Below, in pieces: positions 1 to 7,413 of a stretch of 28,912 nt of DNA. The position numbers and the translations under genes were made by a program. Under the pieces are notes generated by a model, which saw only the letters and a list, made by a program, of their open reading frames with translations, did not search any database and was not told the origin of the DNA. The stretch's first letter is position 1, and each line of letters begins with the position of its first letter. The DNA comes from an uncultured Collinsella sp. (GTDB lineage: Bacteria > Actinomycetota > Coriobacteriia > Coriobacteriales > Coriobacteriaceae). The DNA lies in contig URTP01000006.1 of the NCBI GenBank assembly GCA_900550835.1, forward strand, positions 1 to 28,912, written 5' to 3'.

Positions 1-1259
1 CCCTCGACTGAGGTCACGCCGATGACACCGCCATGGCTGTCGACGATCCACTTGGCAATGGCGAGCCCCAGACCCGAGCCCTGCGCGCCGGCATCGCGTG
101 CGTTGTCGGCGCGATAGAACCGTTCAAACGCGTGAGCTGCGGATTCCTGGTTCATGCCGATACCCTCGTCCTCAACACTTATGTCGATCGTGCCCGCGCC
201 CGCATCCGGCGTCACGCCAAACGAGATGGATGTGCCCGCGTCCGAATACTTGGCGGCGTTCTGCACGATCACGCGCAGAGCCTGCTTCACGAGCGCCACG
301 TCAACGGGCGCGTCGCAGCGCGGGTCGCTGGTAAGTGCGGCATCGTACGCCAGTCGATATGTGTGCGCGGCATCGATCATCTGCGATTCCTCGCATACCT
401 CGCCGACCAGTGCGGCCAGGTTGGTATTCGCACGCCGCAGGACCGTGCGCCCGGCATCGCCGCGTGCCAAAAACAGCAGCTGCTCCACGAGCTCCTGCAT
501 ATGCTCGCTTTCGGCTTTGAGCGAGGTGATGGATTCTGCCAGCACGTCCGGGTCGTCTTTGCCCCAGCGGTCGAGCATGTTCACGTAACCCTGAATCACC
601 GCGATGGGCGTGCGCAGCTCGTGACTCGCATCGTTGACAAAGCGCATCTGCTGCAGCTTTGCCTCTTGCATCTGGCGCAGCAGGCGGTTGAGTGCGACCT
701 CGATGCTCGCCAGGTCGGCGTCGCCGGTGGTGACGCTCGGCGAGTCGACGCTTGCGCGCTCGATGGCCTGCTCCAGCGTTTCCATCTTGCCGCCGGCGAG
801 CTGCATGCGGCCGAGCTCGTCCACACGCAAGGCCAGGTCGTTGAGCGGCGCCATAGTGCGGCGCACGCGGCGGGCGCCGCCGAGCATGTTGAGCACGCTG
901 ATGACCTGCCAACCCACAACGACAAGGTAGAGAGGCCATAGCGCGACGAGGTCCTGCGCGAGGGGGAAGGTCTTGGTGGTGCGCGCAAACTCGACGGTAT
1001 AGGTGAGCGTTGTCAGGTCCCAGCCGCGCGCGGGCGTCAGTGACATGCCGTGAACGCTGGCGCTGGGGATCCATCCCGCGGTAAACGCGCCATCGGGCAG
1101 CGTCTGGTTGTAGCCATAGACGAGGATCGCCGCCGCAACAAGCAGCAGTAACAGATCCAGCCAGACGTAGCTCACCAAGCGGCGCCACATATAGCTCCAG
1201 TTGATGGCGCGGGCGATGGAGGTGACGCGCTTAGCCTCGTCGTTACGCGCGGCAGACAT
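1..1259 (-). CDS. Sensor histidine kinase, 3' end cut by window
   Basis: Membrane sensor kinase that would autophosphorylate on His and pass phosphate to the adjacent regulator. Reading the minus strand from the ATG at 1259 gives two hydrophobic segments (about residues 29-50 and 102-125) around a short extracytoplasmic loop. Then come a HAMP-like linker, the H-box FVNDASHELRTP (His213), an N-box (QNAAKYSDAG), a G1 box (DEGIGM), an F-box (FERFYRAD) and a G2 box (GSGLGLAIAKWIV). All the ATPase boxes are present, so only the last few residues are missing off the window. The start overlaps the 3' end of the regulator gene by 17 nt, which implies translational coupling. Long open frames on the opposite strand and in other frames are G+C-driven shadows. 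The signal sensed is unknown. Confidence 0.93.
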   Translation of the reverse strand, partial: MSAARNDEAKRVTSIARAINWSYMWRRLVSYVWLDLLLLLVAAAILVYGYNQTLPDGAFTAGWIPSASVHGMSLTPARGWDLTTLTYTVEFARTTKTFPLAQDLVALWPLYLVVVGWQVISVLNMLGGARRVRRTMAPLNDLALRVDELGRMQLAGGKMETLEQAIERASVDSPSVTTGDADLASIEVALNRLLRQMQEAKLQQMRFVNDASHELRTPIAVIQGYVNMLDRWGKDDPDVLAESITSLKAESEHMQELVEQLLFLARGDAGRTVLRRANTNLAALVGEVCEESQMIDAAHTYRLAYDAALTSDPRCDAPVDVALVKQALRVIVQNAAKYSDAGTSISFGVTPDAGAGTIDISVEDEGIGMNQESAAHAFERFYRADNARDAGAQGSGLGLAIAKWIVDSHGGVIGVTSVE

Positions 1260-2013
1260 AGCCCACCCCGCGCACGGTCTGGATGATGCGGGCACCGCCG
1301 GCGTCTTCGATCTTGGCACGCAGGTGCGCGATGTGCACGTCGACGTTGTTGGTGTCGCCCACATAGTCGTAGCCTAGCGCCTCGTGCGCAATGCGCTCGC
1401 GCGTGAGCACGGTGCCGGCATGCGTCATAAGCAGGGCGAGGACATCGAACTCGCGGGCGGTCAGCACGATGGGCGAGCCGCCGACCGTGACTTCGCGGCG
1501 GTCGGGATCGAGCGCAACCGAGCCCACGGTGAGCGCGGTGGGGGAGGGCGAGGCAGAGGTCTTGGCCGAGTCGCCAGCTGGGGGTATCGCAACGGCGCAC
1601 CCGCCCGCACCGCCCGCCCCAACGCCGCCAACGCCCGAAGCCGTCCGCACAGCCTCCGAGCGCTTTAGCGCCACGCGGATCCGTGCGAACAGCTCCTCGA
1701 TGGCAAACGGCTTGGTCAGGTAATCGTCAGCACCGGCGTCGAGCCCGGCCACCTTGTCCATCACGGCATCGCGCGCGGTGACCATGATCACCGGCACATC
1801 CTTGTGCTTGCGGACACGCCGCAGCACCTCCATGCCGTTGAGCTGCGGCAGCAGTACATCGAGCAGAATCAGATCGTAGTCGCGCTCCAGCGCTAGGTCA
1901 ACGGCGGTGCGGCCATCGGCGGCGTGCTCCACCTGGTAGCCCTCGTGCTCCAGCTCGAGCGTCACAAAGCGGGCGATTTTCTCCTCGTCCTCTACAATCA
2001 GGATCCGTGCCAT
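1243..2013 (-). CDS. OmpR/PhoB-family response regulator
   Basis: DNA-binding response regulator paired with the downstream kinase. Receiver domain at about residues 1-118, with acidic pocket residue Asp9, phosphoacceptor Asp52 (LLDVLLPQLNG) and conserved Lys101 (DYLTKPF). A C-terminal winged helix (about 168-256) has the typical sequence VLTARE-FDVLALL and the ending VRGVGYVCRA. The linker between the domains (about 119-165) is unusually long and rich in Gly, Ala, Pro and Ser; most OmpR-family linkers are much shorter. The gene starts 18 nt after the upstream DUF4342-like gene, with a G-rich ribosome site (GACGGGGG), so the three genes are probably one operon. Target genes cannot be read from the window. 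Confidence 0.95.
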   Translation of the reverse strand: MARILIVEDEEKIARFVTLELEHEGYQVEHAADGRTAVDLALERDYDLILLDVLLPQLNGMEVLRRVRKHKDVPVIMVTARDAVMDKVAGLDAGADDYLTKPFAIEELFARIRVALKRSEAVRTASGVGGVGAGGAGGCAVAIPPAGDSAKTSASPSPTALTVGSVALDPDRREVTVGGSPIVLTAREFDVLALLMTHAGTVLTRERIAHEALGYDYVGDTNNVDVHIAHLRAKIEDAGGARIIQTVRGVGYVCRA

Positions 2014-2031
2014 ACGTGCCCCCGTCTGCGA

Positions 2032-2574
2032 TTACTTGTCGTCGTTCAGATTTTGCTTGATGTCGTCCGCGGCATTGGCAGCGCTGTCCATCAGGTTGTT
2101 GATGCTGCCGGGCACGTCGCCGTCGCTATCGATGCGGTAGCGCATGCCAAAGAACAAGCCAAGCAGCATCAGCCATATCGTGGCGCCCCAGGCAAACAGG
2201 GCGACGATGGGAATCAGGATGGGAATGTTGAGGATGATCGCGTCGCGGCGCGTGGCGATAAACTTGGTGTCCAGGCTCAGACGGAAGAGCTTTTTGAGGT
2301 ACTCCCACACGCTGTCCATCTTCTTGGAGAAGTCGGTCTTTTCGCTCGACTTTTCGTAGGCGACCTGCGCGGCGACCATCTCAGCCGAGGGCTCGTCGGC
2401 TGGCGCGGACTCGGTGGCGGCGTGCGCCGACGTGGTCTGCGTCTTGCCCTGCGACTCGAGCCAAATGATGGCGTCCAGGACGTTGCCGTCGGCGGCGTCG
2501 AGCGCGGCCTTGGCATCGGTGTAGCTCACGTTGCACTTGGTGCGGATGGTTTCAACTTTTTCGAGGTCGTCCAT
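2032..2574 (-). CDS. UBA-like/DUF4342 membrane protein
   Basis: First gene of the two-component operon, 180 residues. The N-terminus (about 1-45) has the three-helix pattern of UBA/TS-N domains: TIRTKCNVSYTDAKAALDAA followed by DGNVLDAIIWLE. An acidic, Ala-rich linker follows. The C-terminal part (about 95-150) looks like DUF4342: a basic amphipathic stretch (DTKFIATRRDAIILNIPI), then one or two hydrophobic segments (IPIVALFAWGATIWLMLLGL). It should therefore be inner-membrane attached with the UBA-like domain in the cytoplasm. The ribosome site is AAAGGAC, 6 nt before the ATG. The domain assignment is from memory. Co-transcription with a two-component system suggests it modulates or responds to that sensor, which is inference. 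Confidence 0.8.
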   Translation of the reverse strand: MDDLEKVETIRTKCNVSYTDAKAALDAADGNVLDAIIWLESQGKTQTTSAHAATESAPADEPSAEMVAAQVAYEKSSEKTDFSKKMDSVWEYLKKLFRLSLDTKFIATRRDAIILNIPILIPIVALFAWGATIWLMLLGLFFGMRYRIDSDGDVPGSINNLMDSAANAADDIKQNLNDDK

Positions 2575-2692
2575 GACCTGTCCTTTCGTTCGATGGGCGC
2601 GACGCCAGGCGATCTGCCCGGGCGCGAGCGTTGCGTTCGGCGGCCTGCGTTGCGCGGCGCCGCCCCGCTCTTGGTCGAACTCTATAGTGCAG

Positions 2693-2720
2693 GTTATAGA
2701 TTAAGCGATTCTTGAGCCAA
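2693..2720 (-). promoter_or_regulatory. Possible promoter of the DUF4342-regulator-kinase operon
   Basis: On the minus strand a -35-like TTGGCT (2720-2715) and a -10-like TATAAC (2698-2693) are separated by 16 nt, about 120 nt before the first start codon. The long leader between them is G+C-rich. A second -10-like hexamer, TATAGA, lies just downstream, so the exact element is uncertain. Confidence 0.4.
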
Positions 2721-2830
2721 GATTAATGTTGGATGAGTTTTTGGGTGGTGCGGAGGCGGGCAGGGGCAGAAAAGGCAGGTTTTGCGTGGCGTGAAGGAGG
2801 GGCGGTCTGATCTTTGGGATAGCTGATAGC

Positions 2831-3010
2831 GAGGTCTAATACTTTTCCGAGAAGTGAATGAGTGAAAACGGACCCCCGAAGCATCGACACTTTAGAGGTG
2901 CCGCTTCCTGCGGTTTCAATGCTGAAATCCCACGATTTTGCCGCCGAAAAATGCGGATGTTTCAGGGGTCCAAAAACAGCCGTTCACTTCGCGGAAAAGT
3001 ATTAGACCTC
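2831..3010. repeat. MITE-like imperfect palindrome
   Basis: The outer 28 nt at 2831-2858 match the reverse complement of 2983-3010 with one mismatch (GAGGTCTAATACTTTTCC core). The similarity continues inward more weakly, for example GGACCCCCGAAGCATC against GGACCCCTGAAACATC, so nearly the whole 180 bases can fold on itself. The flanks share ATAGCG, just before the left arm and 2-3 nt after the right arm, which could be a degenerate target duplication. No transposase is encoded; a 73-codon frame (2858-3079) crosses it but looks spurious. The rest of the gene-free stretch 2575-3129 holds only promoter-like elements. Confidence 0.7.
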
Positions 3011-3095
3011 AATAGCGGGGGATGGGGTGCCGGTGCAAAACGGCGTCAGAAATGGGGTAAACAAGGCAAACGGATCTAATGGATCAAAAATCACG

Positions 3096-3123
3096 TTGCA
3101 AAAGTATGAAAATATCCTACAAT
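3096..3123 (+). promoter_or_regulatory. Promoter of the AbiE operon, probably leaderless
   Basis: TTGCAA (3096-3101) and TACAAT (3118-3123) are 16 nt apart. The ATG at 3130 lies 6 nt after the -10 box, where transcription would be expected to begin, and no Shine-Dalgarno sequence precedes it. This argues for a leaderless mRNA and for 3130 as the start, rather than the in-frame ATGs at 3079 and 3106. Confidence 0.6.
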
Positions 3124-3129
3124 TGCAGC

Positions 3130-3753
3130 ATGAAGTACTTTAGCAACATAGCGGCGATAAGCGAGCTTTCCGAGAGCGAGGGCGTGTTCACCACAGCCCA
3201 GGCGGCTCGCATGGACATCTCTCGAGATGCGCTGGCGCACTCATGCCGCGCAGGGCGTCTTGAACGGATATGCCACGGCGCCTACCGGATGTCTGGAACG
3301 CAGCGCCGAGACACCGACGAACTCAACGCCTTTTGGAAGCTCACCAATCCCTCCCTTTGCGCGTGGGAGAGAAAACGTCAGTGGGATGGCATCGCCGTGA
3401 GCGGTACGACAGCGGCGAACCTACAGCAAATGGGCGATTTCTATCTGTCCCCCTACAGGATGACCGCGCCCATGCGTATCAATACAAGAAACGAATCCCT
3501 TTCTTTTGTAAAGCGCGAGATTGCTGAGCGGGACATCGTTTGGCTCGACGGCCTGCCGGTAACTAAACCCGAGCGCGCGCTTGTCGATCTTTGCCTCGAT
3601 TGCGAGGATCCCTCATTAATTATCGATGCCTATCACGATGCGCTTGGACGTGGACTCGATATACAACGGCTGAAGGATCTTGTAGAAGAGAACTCTAAAA
3701 CCGCCAAACGACGCGAGCTGATGGCGCCTTTGCTGATGGTACTGAACGGGTAA
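3130..3753 (+). CDS. abiEi: AbiEi-type antitoxin
   Basis: Antitoxin and probable transcriptional autorepressor of a type IV toxin-antitoxin/abortive-infection pair. The N-terminus has the winged-helix pattern of AbiEi (EGVFTTAQAARMDISRDALA, then SCRAGRLERICHGAYRM). The C-terminal part has the usual TKPERALVDLCLD segment, which in AbiEi proteins helps block the toxin. From the start chosen here (3130, leaderless promoter) it is 207 residues, in the family's range. The toxin gene begins 15 nt downstream. AbiE pairs slow growth or trigger abortive infection during phage attack, and this role is inferred from the family. Base composition is less G+C-rich than the flanking operons, consistent with recent arrival. 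Confidence 0.85.
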   Translation: MKYFSNIAAISELSESEGVFTTAQAARMDISRDALAHSCRAGRLERICHGAYRMSGTQRRDTDELNAFWKLTNPSLCAWERKRQWDGIAVSGTTAANLQQMGDFYLSPYRMTAPMRINTRNESLSFVKREIAERDIVWLDGLPVTKPERALVDLCLDCEDPSLIIDAYHDALGRGLDIQRLKDLVEENSKTAKRRELMAPLLMVLNG

Positions 3754-3768
3754 TGCGAAACGGAGGAC

Positions 3769-4659
3769 ATGGTGAAGTACAAAACGCCTGCCGCATTGGA
3801 GATGGCTGTTAGAAATGCCGCAAGAGAATCACCAATGGATACTAATCGGGCAATCGTTGGTTTCTACTTTCATCGCTTCCTATGTCGCGTTTTTTCAGAA
3901 GATGACTGCCGTTTTGTGCTTAAAGGTGGTCAAAGCGTCCTGGCGCGAACGCTCGATGCGCGTGTCACAAGAGATATTGACTTGGTTGCTCAAGAGGAGA
4001 GCCTCGAAGAGGCTGTTGCCGATCTGGTGCGGGCGGCTTCGATTGATCTGGAGGATTTCGTTTCGTTTGTCTTTGATCGTGCAGAGCAGATCAAAGAAGA
4101 AGATGAGTATCGGTGCGGTGCTAAGGTATGGTTCACCCCCTTTATGGGAACCAAGAAGCTACAGCCAATTTCAATTGACTTGGTAATTGATGAAGTGCGG
4201 GGACTTGAGCCTGAGGTTCTCGCGCCGATCGATCGTTTGAATATCGAGGGGCTCCCAGTCTGCGACTATCGAGTATGCCGAGTGGAGAGCGCCCTTGCAG
4301 ATAAATTGCTCGCAATGATAGAGATGCATGAGGGCCGTGCCTCTTCGCGAATCAAGGATATAGTCGACATCTTGGTGTACGCGAAAACTTGCTTCATCGA
4401 TGGGGCTACACTTATCGAGAGAGTCGAGAAAGAAGCGTCTGTCCGCAAGGTGGCAATGCCGGAAGAGTTCGTGGCGCCTCTCTGGTGGAAACAAAATGGT
4501 TCTGCGCAGTATGTAAAGATGGCTAGGCAGGCGGGGGTACTTGATCTCGCGGGGAGTATCACTGGAGCAGAAGAGATCGTCAATCGGTTGTACGTACCGT
4601 GCTTTGACCGTTCGGCGAATATGTGCAAATGGAATCCTCAGACCACGGGATGGGAATAG
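3769..4659 (+). CDS. abiEii: AbiEii-type nucleotidyltransferase toxin
   Basis: Toxin of the type IV pair, a nucleotidyltransferase-like (DUF1814/AbiEii) protein. Visible motifs are the nucleotide-binding KGGQS (about residues 52-56), the metal-binding pair in TRDIDL (Asp69, Asp71), a third acidic strand (SIDLVIDE) and the helical KLLAMIEMHE...SSRIKDIVDI segment typical of the family. It is 296 residues long, and nothing appears truncated. GGAGG lies only 2 nt before the ATG at 3769, so the GTG at 3772 (5-nt spacing, VKYKTPAALEM) may be the true start. Substrate unknown; related toxins transfer nucleotides to tRNA or other RNAs. Confidence 0.87.
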   Translation: MVKYKTPAALEMAVRNAARESPMDTNRAIVGFYFHRFLCRVFSEDDCRFVLKGGQSVLARTLDARVTRDIDLVAQEESLEEAVADLVRAASIDLEDFVSFVFDRAEQIKEEDEYRCGAKVWFTPFMGTKKLQPISIDLVIDEVRGLEPEVLAPIDRLNIEGLPVCDYRVCRVESALADKLLAMIEMHEGRASSRIKDIVDILVYAKTCFIDGATLIERVEKEASVRKVAMPEEFVAPLWWKQNGSAQYVKMARQAGVLDLAGSITGAEEIVNRLYVPCFDRSANMCKWNPQTTGWE

Positions 4660-4671
4660 TCTAGATAGTTT

Positions 4672-4704
4672 AGCCGGCGGCAGGACCAGTTCCTGACGCC
4701 GGCT
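4672..4704. terminator. Shared hairpin between convergent genes
   Basis: A 14-bp stem with one mismatch (AGCCGGCGGCAGGA against the complement of TCCTGACGCCGGCT) encloses a 5-nt loop. It lies between the AbiEii gene and the convergent HsdM/S-like gene, so it probably terminates both. Only weak T-richness follows on either side. Confidence 0.6.
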
Positions 4705-4728
4705 TAAGACGTTTCTACTGCCTATGCG

Positions 4729-6168
4729 CTATTCGCAGGCCTGGTCGACCACCTGAGTGACGGCCTTCTTTGCGGTTTCGAGGTTGCGCTGGGCTTGGGC
4801 GACAGCGGTCTCGGCTTGTTTCTTTGCTTCTACGACCTCGGCAAAGCGATTGATGGATTCGCTGTACTCGCGCGTGCGCGGGTCGAGCGCTGGCGGGACT
4901 TCGATCTCGAACAGGTCGGTAGGGCGGATGGCGCGGATGCTGGCTGCTTCAGTTAATGCTTGAATCAGCTTCGCCCCATGGCCTTCGGTAAGGTATCCAA
5001 CGATTATCTCCGAAAACACTACGCGCTCCTCTTCGGTCATCGTTTGGAACAACGGGCGAATGACGGTGGTGTTATGCGAAGCAACCAGGTGTTGCTTCGC
5101 GTCATCGGCGCTGACGACGAGCAGGTTGGACGCGCCGTAGCGACCCAGCATGCGTGGCATGACGATATCTCCAGCGCGGAGCTCATATCGATCGAGAACG
5201 CTGGGGTTCACCTTTACGATTTTGGAATCCGAGCCATTTGCACTCTCTACAGCATCTGCGGGTAGAAGGTTGCCGTCTTGAAAATCTTGAGATGAGATTC
5301 GGCGCACCTCGACTGCGTCAATGTCGTTCGATGTCGTGCTCTCGCGGGGCATGAATGGCGCGACTCGCGTAAAAGAGTCACCGAGTGTGGCGCTGTAGTT
5401 TCGGGTGATGGCGATGAGGCTGATTTTGCCTTTTGAGAGAGCGGCGTGGTGTTGGAGCAGCTCGCGCGTGGCAAAAGTGGACGTTTCGATTGGCGTCGAT
5501 CTTGGCGTATTGGTATCAATGCGGGCCCAGTCAGGAGAGATAGAAAAGGTGATATCAGAGTAATACGATGTTTTAGTCACATATTGAAAACGCGGTCCGG
5601 GCTCAATTGCGCTGCGAAATGCAACGCTGCGATTTCCTGAAGACAGTATGAGGAGCGCGCTTGTCATGTAGGGCCTGGGCTCGGAAAGTGGCAAATAAAC
5701 GACGCTCTCGATGAGCCCTTCGCGTATCAAAATCGTGCGTGCTTGTTCAGCTTTATCAAGTAAATCGGCGGGAAGTACCACGGCTGCTCGAGTGCGGCCC
5801 GAAAGGGCGAGAGCATACAGGCACCAAATAAAAGGACCCCAGTCGCAAAAATCAAGGTAGCCAGGCTCTAAATAATCGATGAGCGCGGCACTGTCTTTTT
5901 CGATATCGTGCTTATTTGCGCGGTAGTAGTTTGATGCATCGACAAACACCGGCGCTGCATCATCATCGCTTGCATTCTGCTTGCCGGGTTCAAGCTCACA
6001 AATATCGGGCACGCCGTTACCGTTTAGGGTAAAGCACTTAGCGAGATCTTCGGCATCCACAGCGCCAGGCAGACGGACAGTGAGCAGGCGACTGCCTTGT
6101 TCCAGGTTAAGCGCGCGCGAGAGGGCGGCGGCGGTGAGGCGTGGCAATGATGATGTAGTTTCACGCAT
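4729..6168 (-). CDS. HsdM/HsdS-like protein lacking methylase motifs
   Basis: A 479-residue protein that joins pieces of type I restriction-modification subunits. Residues about 105-175 match the part of HsdM after the catalytic NPPF motif: a helix (FIWCLYALALSG), RAAVVLPADLLDKAEQAR, then REGLIESVVYLPL and SALLILSSG. No SAM-binding FxGxG loop and no NPPF/NPPY motif is seen upstream, where the sequence is short and divergent. Residues about 300-435 resemble an HsdS target-recognition domain (AGDIVMPRML, then IRAIRPTDLFEIEVPP). The C-terminus is a coiled coil like the HsdS spacer helices. It could be a DNA-recognition pseudoenzyme or a degenerated R-M remnant, but the frame is intact. There is no HsdR in the window. 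Its ribosome site (AGAAAGGG) is good. Confidence 0.6.
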   Translation of the reverse strand: MRETTSSLPRLTAAALSRALNLEQGSRLLTVRLPGAVDAEDLAKCFTLNGNGVPDICELEPGKQNASDDDAAPVFVDASNYYRANKHDIEKDSAALIDYLEPGYLDFCDWGPFIWCLYALALSGRTRAAVVLPADLLDKAEQARTILIREGLIESVVYLPLSEPRPYMTSALLILSSGNRSVAFRSAIEPGPRFQYVTKTSYYSDITFSISPDWARIDTNTPRSTPIETSTFATRELLQHHAALSKGKISLIAITRNYSATLGDSFTRVAPFMPRESTTSNDIDAVEVRRISSQDFQDGNLLPADAVESANGSDSKIVKVNPSVLDRYELRAGDIVMPRMLGRYGASNLLVVSADDAKQHLVASHNTTVIRPLFQTMTEEERVVFSEIIVGYLTEGHGAKLIQALTEAASIRAIRPTDLFEIEVPPALDPRTREYSESINRFAEVVEAKKQAETAVAQAQRNLETAKKAVTQVVDQACE

Positions 6169-6235
6169 GTATAGAGCCCTTTCTTCTTAGTGGGTTTATA
6201 TTAGCAGAAAAAAATGAAAATTTCTAATGACGAGA

Positions 6236-6247
6236 ACAGTGCACTGT
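6236..6247. promoter_or_regulatory. 12-bp perfect palindrome between divergent genes
   Basis: ACAGTGCACTGT is its own reverse complement. It lies between the divergent starts at 6168 (minus) and 6458 (plus), about 20 nt upstream of a weak minus-strand promoter (TAGAAA, 17 nt, TAATAT). It may bind a dimeric regulator. Nothing else recognisable is seen in the A/T-rich 289-nt gap. Confidence 0.35.
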
Positions 6248-6457
6248 GCTATCCTCGAAGCAATCCAAAGCCAACTCAATATTAACTGCTTGATACAACC
6301 GCTATACAGCCTTTAGGCAAACTGCGCTATCGAGCAGGGCAATTTCACTTACGAAGCAGCAGGTTAGGTCAATAACTACTACCTATGCCTCAGAACATTC
6401 TAAAACTTAGAACAAACTTACCGACAAACATTTGCAACCGGACAGGAAGAAGCATCC

Positions 6458-7375
6458 ATGAAGAACGAAGACAACATTTATGAGGTATTCCTCAACACGC
6501 TCGACGAAGACCTCCGTGGCATGTGCGAAAAGAACGTGAAGGCAGAGAAGCCGTTTCCGTATCCGTACTGCGGTGAGGAGAACGTTGAACGCCTCGCTAA
6601 GGCGCTTGTTGGCGTACTGGAAAAGCATTCACCCGATATTCCCGGGCTGGTGCCCGAGCAGTATCGAGACGATGTGCACGAGGCTCGCGAGCTTTTGGCC
6701 GCGGCGGCGCTCGCTTTGCTGTCGCTGTACTTTCCCCAGCGCGATAACTGTATGCGCTGCATGGCCATCTTAATTAGCCTGTTTCGGCACGGAAGCAATC
6801 CGCGCTTTAAATCGAGCGGCGTGCTCATGTTTGAGCAGGTTTCGACAGGTATGAAGTACTCGTCCGAAAAAGGGGGACGCATTCCGTCTCGCTTTGTGCG
6901 AAGCATCGACTACAAAAGACCCAGCGACCACGTGCATCGCGATGGATCGCATGGATTTACGGCGGACGAAGACGATGCCGTCATGTTTTTCGAACGTTAC
7001 CGCGTGATTCAGCAACGCGTATTCGATGCGAGTTCGCGTTTCAACTTCGAGCTATGTGTCAAACGCCCGTTTGAGGCGCTTTCGGACAATCGGCAGAACT
7101 TTTATTACAGGGAGGAAAAGATGGAAACCGATTTGGCAACCAAGGTACAGAGGCTTCGGGACCGCTACACCCTCAACTACGCTCAGGCCAAGGGATACGA
7201 CCTGCTCGACAAGCTGATGATCGAGTCGTTGCTTGCGTATCTGCGCGACGGGACGGTCTCAACCGTGGCGCGCGAGAGCTATGTGGCGCAGGCCGAGCGA
7301 CTGATTGACGGCGCGGTCAAGTTGCCATGCGCGACAAGCCCCAAGGAGGGCGAAGGCATCGGCCGTATTTCCTAG
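6458..7375 (+). CDS. Unknown protein upstream of the VirD4-like gene
   Basis: A 305-residue protein of no family I recognise. It appears soluble and mostly helical. It has two Cys-containing spots (YPYCGEEN near residue 37 and NCMRCM near 108), a basic middle (SEKGGRIPSRFVRSIDYKRP) and a helical C-terminal third rich in charged residues. The start follows AGGAAGA. A strong in-frame ribosome site plus ATG at 7121 could give a separate 84-residue C-terminal product. The stop lies 38 nt before the chosen start of the VirD4-like gene, so the two are probably co-transcribed. It could be an accessory factor of the ATPase, but this rests on position alone. Confidence 0.7.
   Translation: MKNEDNIYEVFLNTLDEDLRGMCEKNVKAEKPFPYPYCGEENVERLAKALVGVLEKHSPDIPGLVPEQYRDDVHEARELLAAAALALLSLYFPQRDNCMRCMAILISLFRHGSNPRFKSSGVLMFEQVSTGMKYSSEKGGRIPSRFVRSIDYKRPSDHVHRDGSHGFTADEDDAVMFFERYRVIQQRVFDASSRFNFELCVKRPFEALSDNRQNFYYREEKMETDLATKVQRLRDRYTLNYAQAKGYDLLDKLMIESLLAYLRDGTVSTVARESYVAQAERLIDGAVKLPCATSPKEGEGIGRIS
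7109..7123 (+). promoter_or_regulatory. Internal in-frame ribosome site and ATG
   Basis: AGGGAGG (7109-7115), a 5-nt A-rich spacer and ATG (7121) lie inside the 6458-7375 gene and in its frame. This is as good a ribosome site as any in the window, and better than the one at the gene's own start. It would give METDLATKVQRLRDRY..., an 84-residue helical protein. Confidence 0.45.
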
Positions 7376-7413
7376 CAACTACGCAGAACCATCGACAAGA
7401 AAGGGGCCGTGAC

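Noticed and set aside
33..941. 302-codon open frame on the plus strand
   Set aside because: Opposite the histidine kinase, whose H, N, G1, F and G2 boxes are all readable on the minus strand.
1924..2715. 263-codon open frame on the plus strand
   Set aside because: Opposite the DUF4342-like gene and the start of the regulator; no ribosome site and shadow-like sequence.
2858..3079. 73-codon open frame inside the palindrome
   Set aside because: It spans a near-perfect inverted repeat, has no ribosome site and a low-complexity basic tail.
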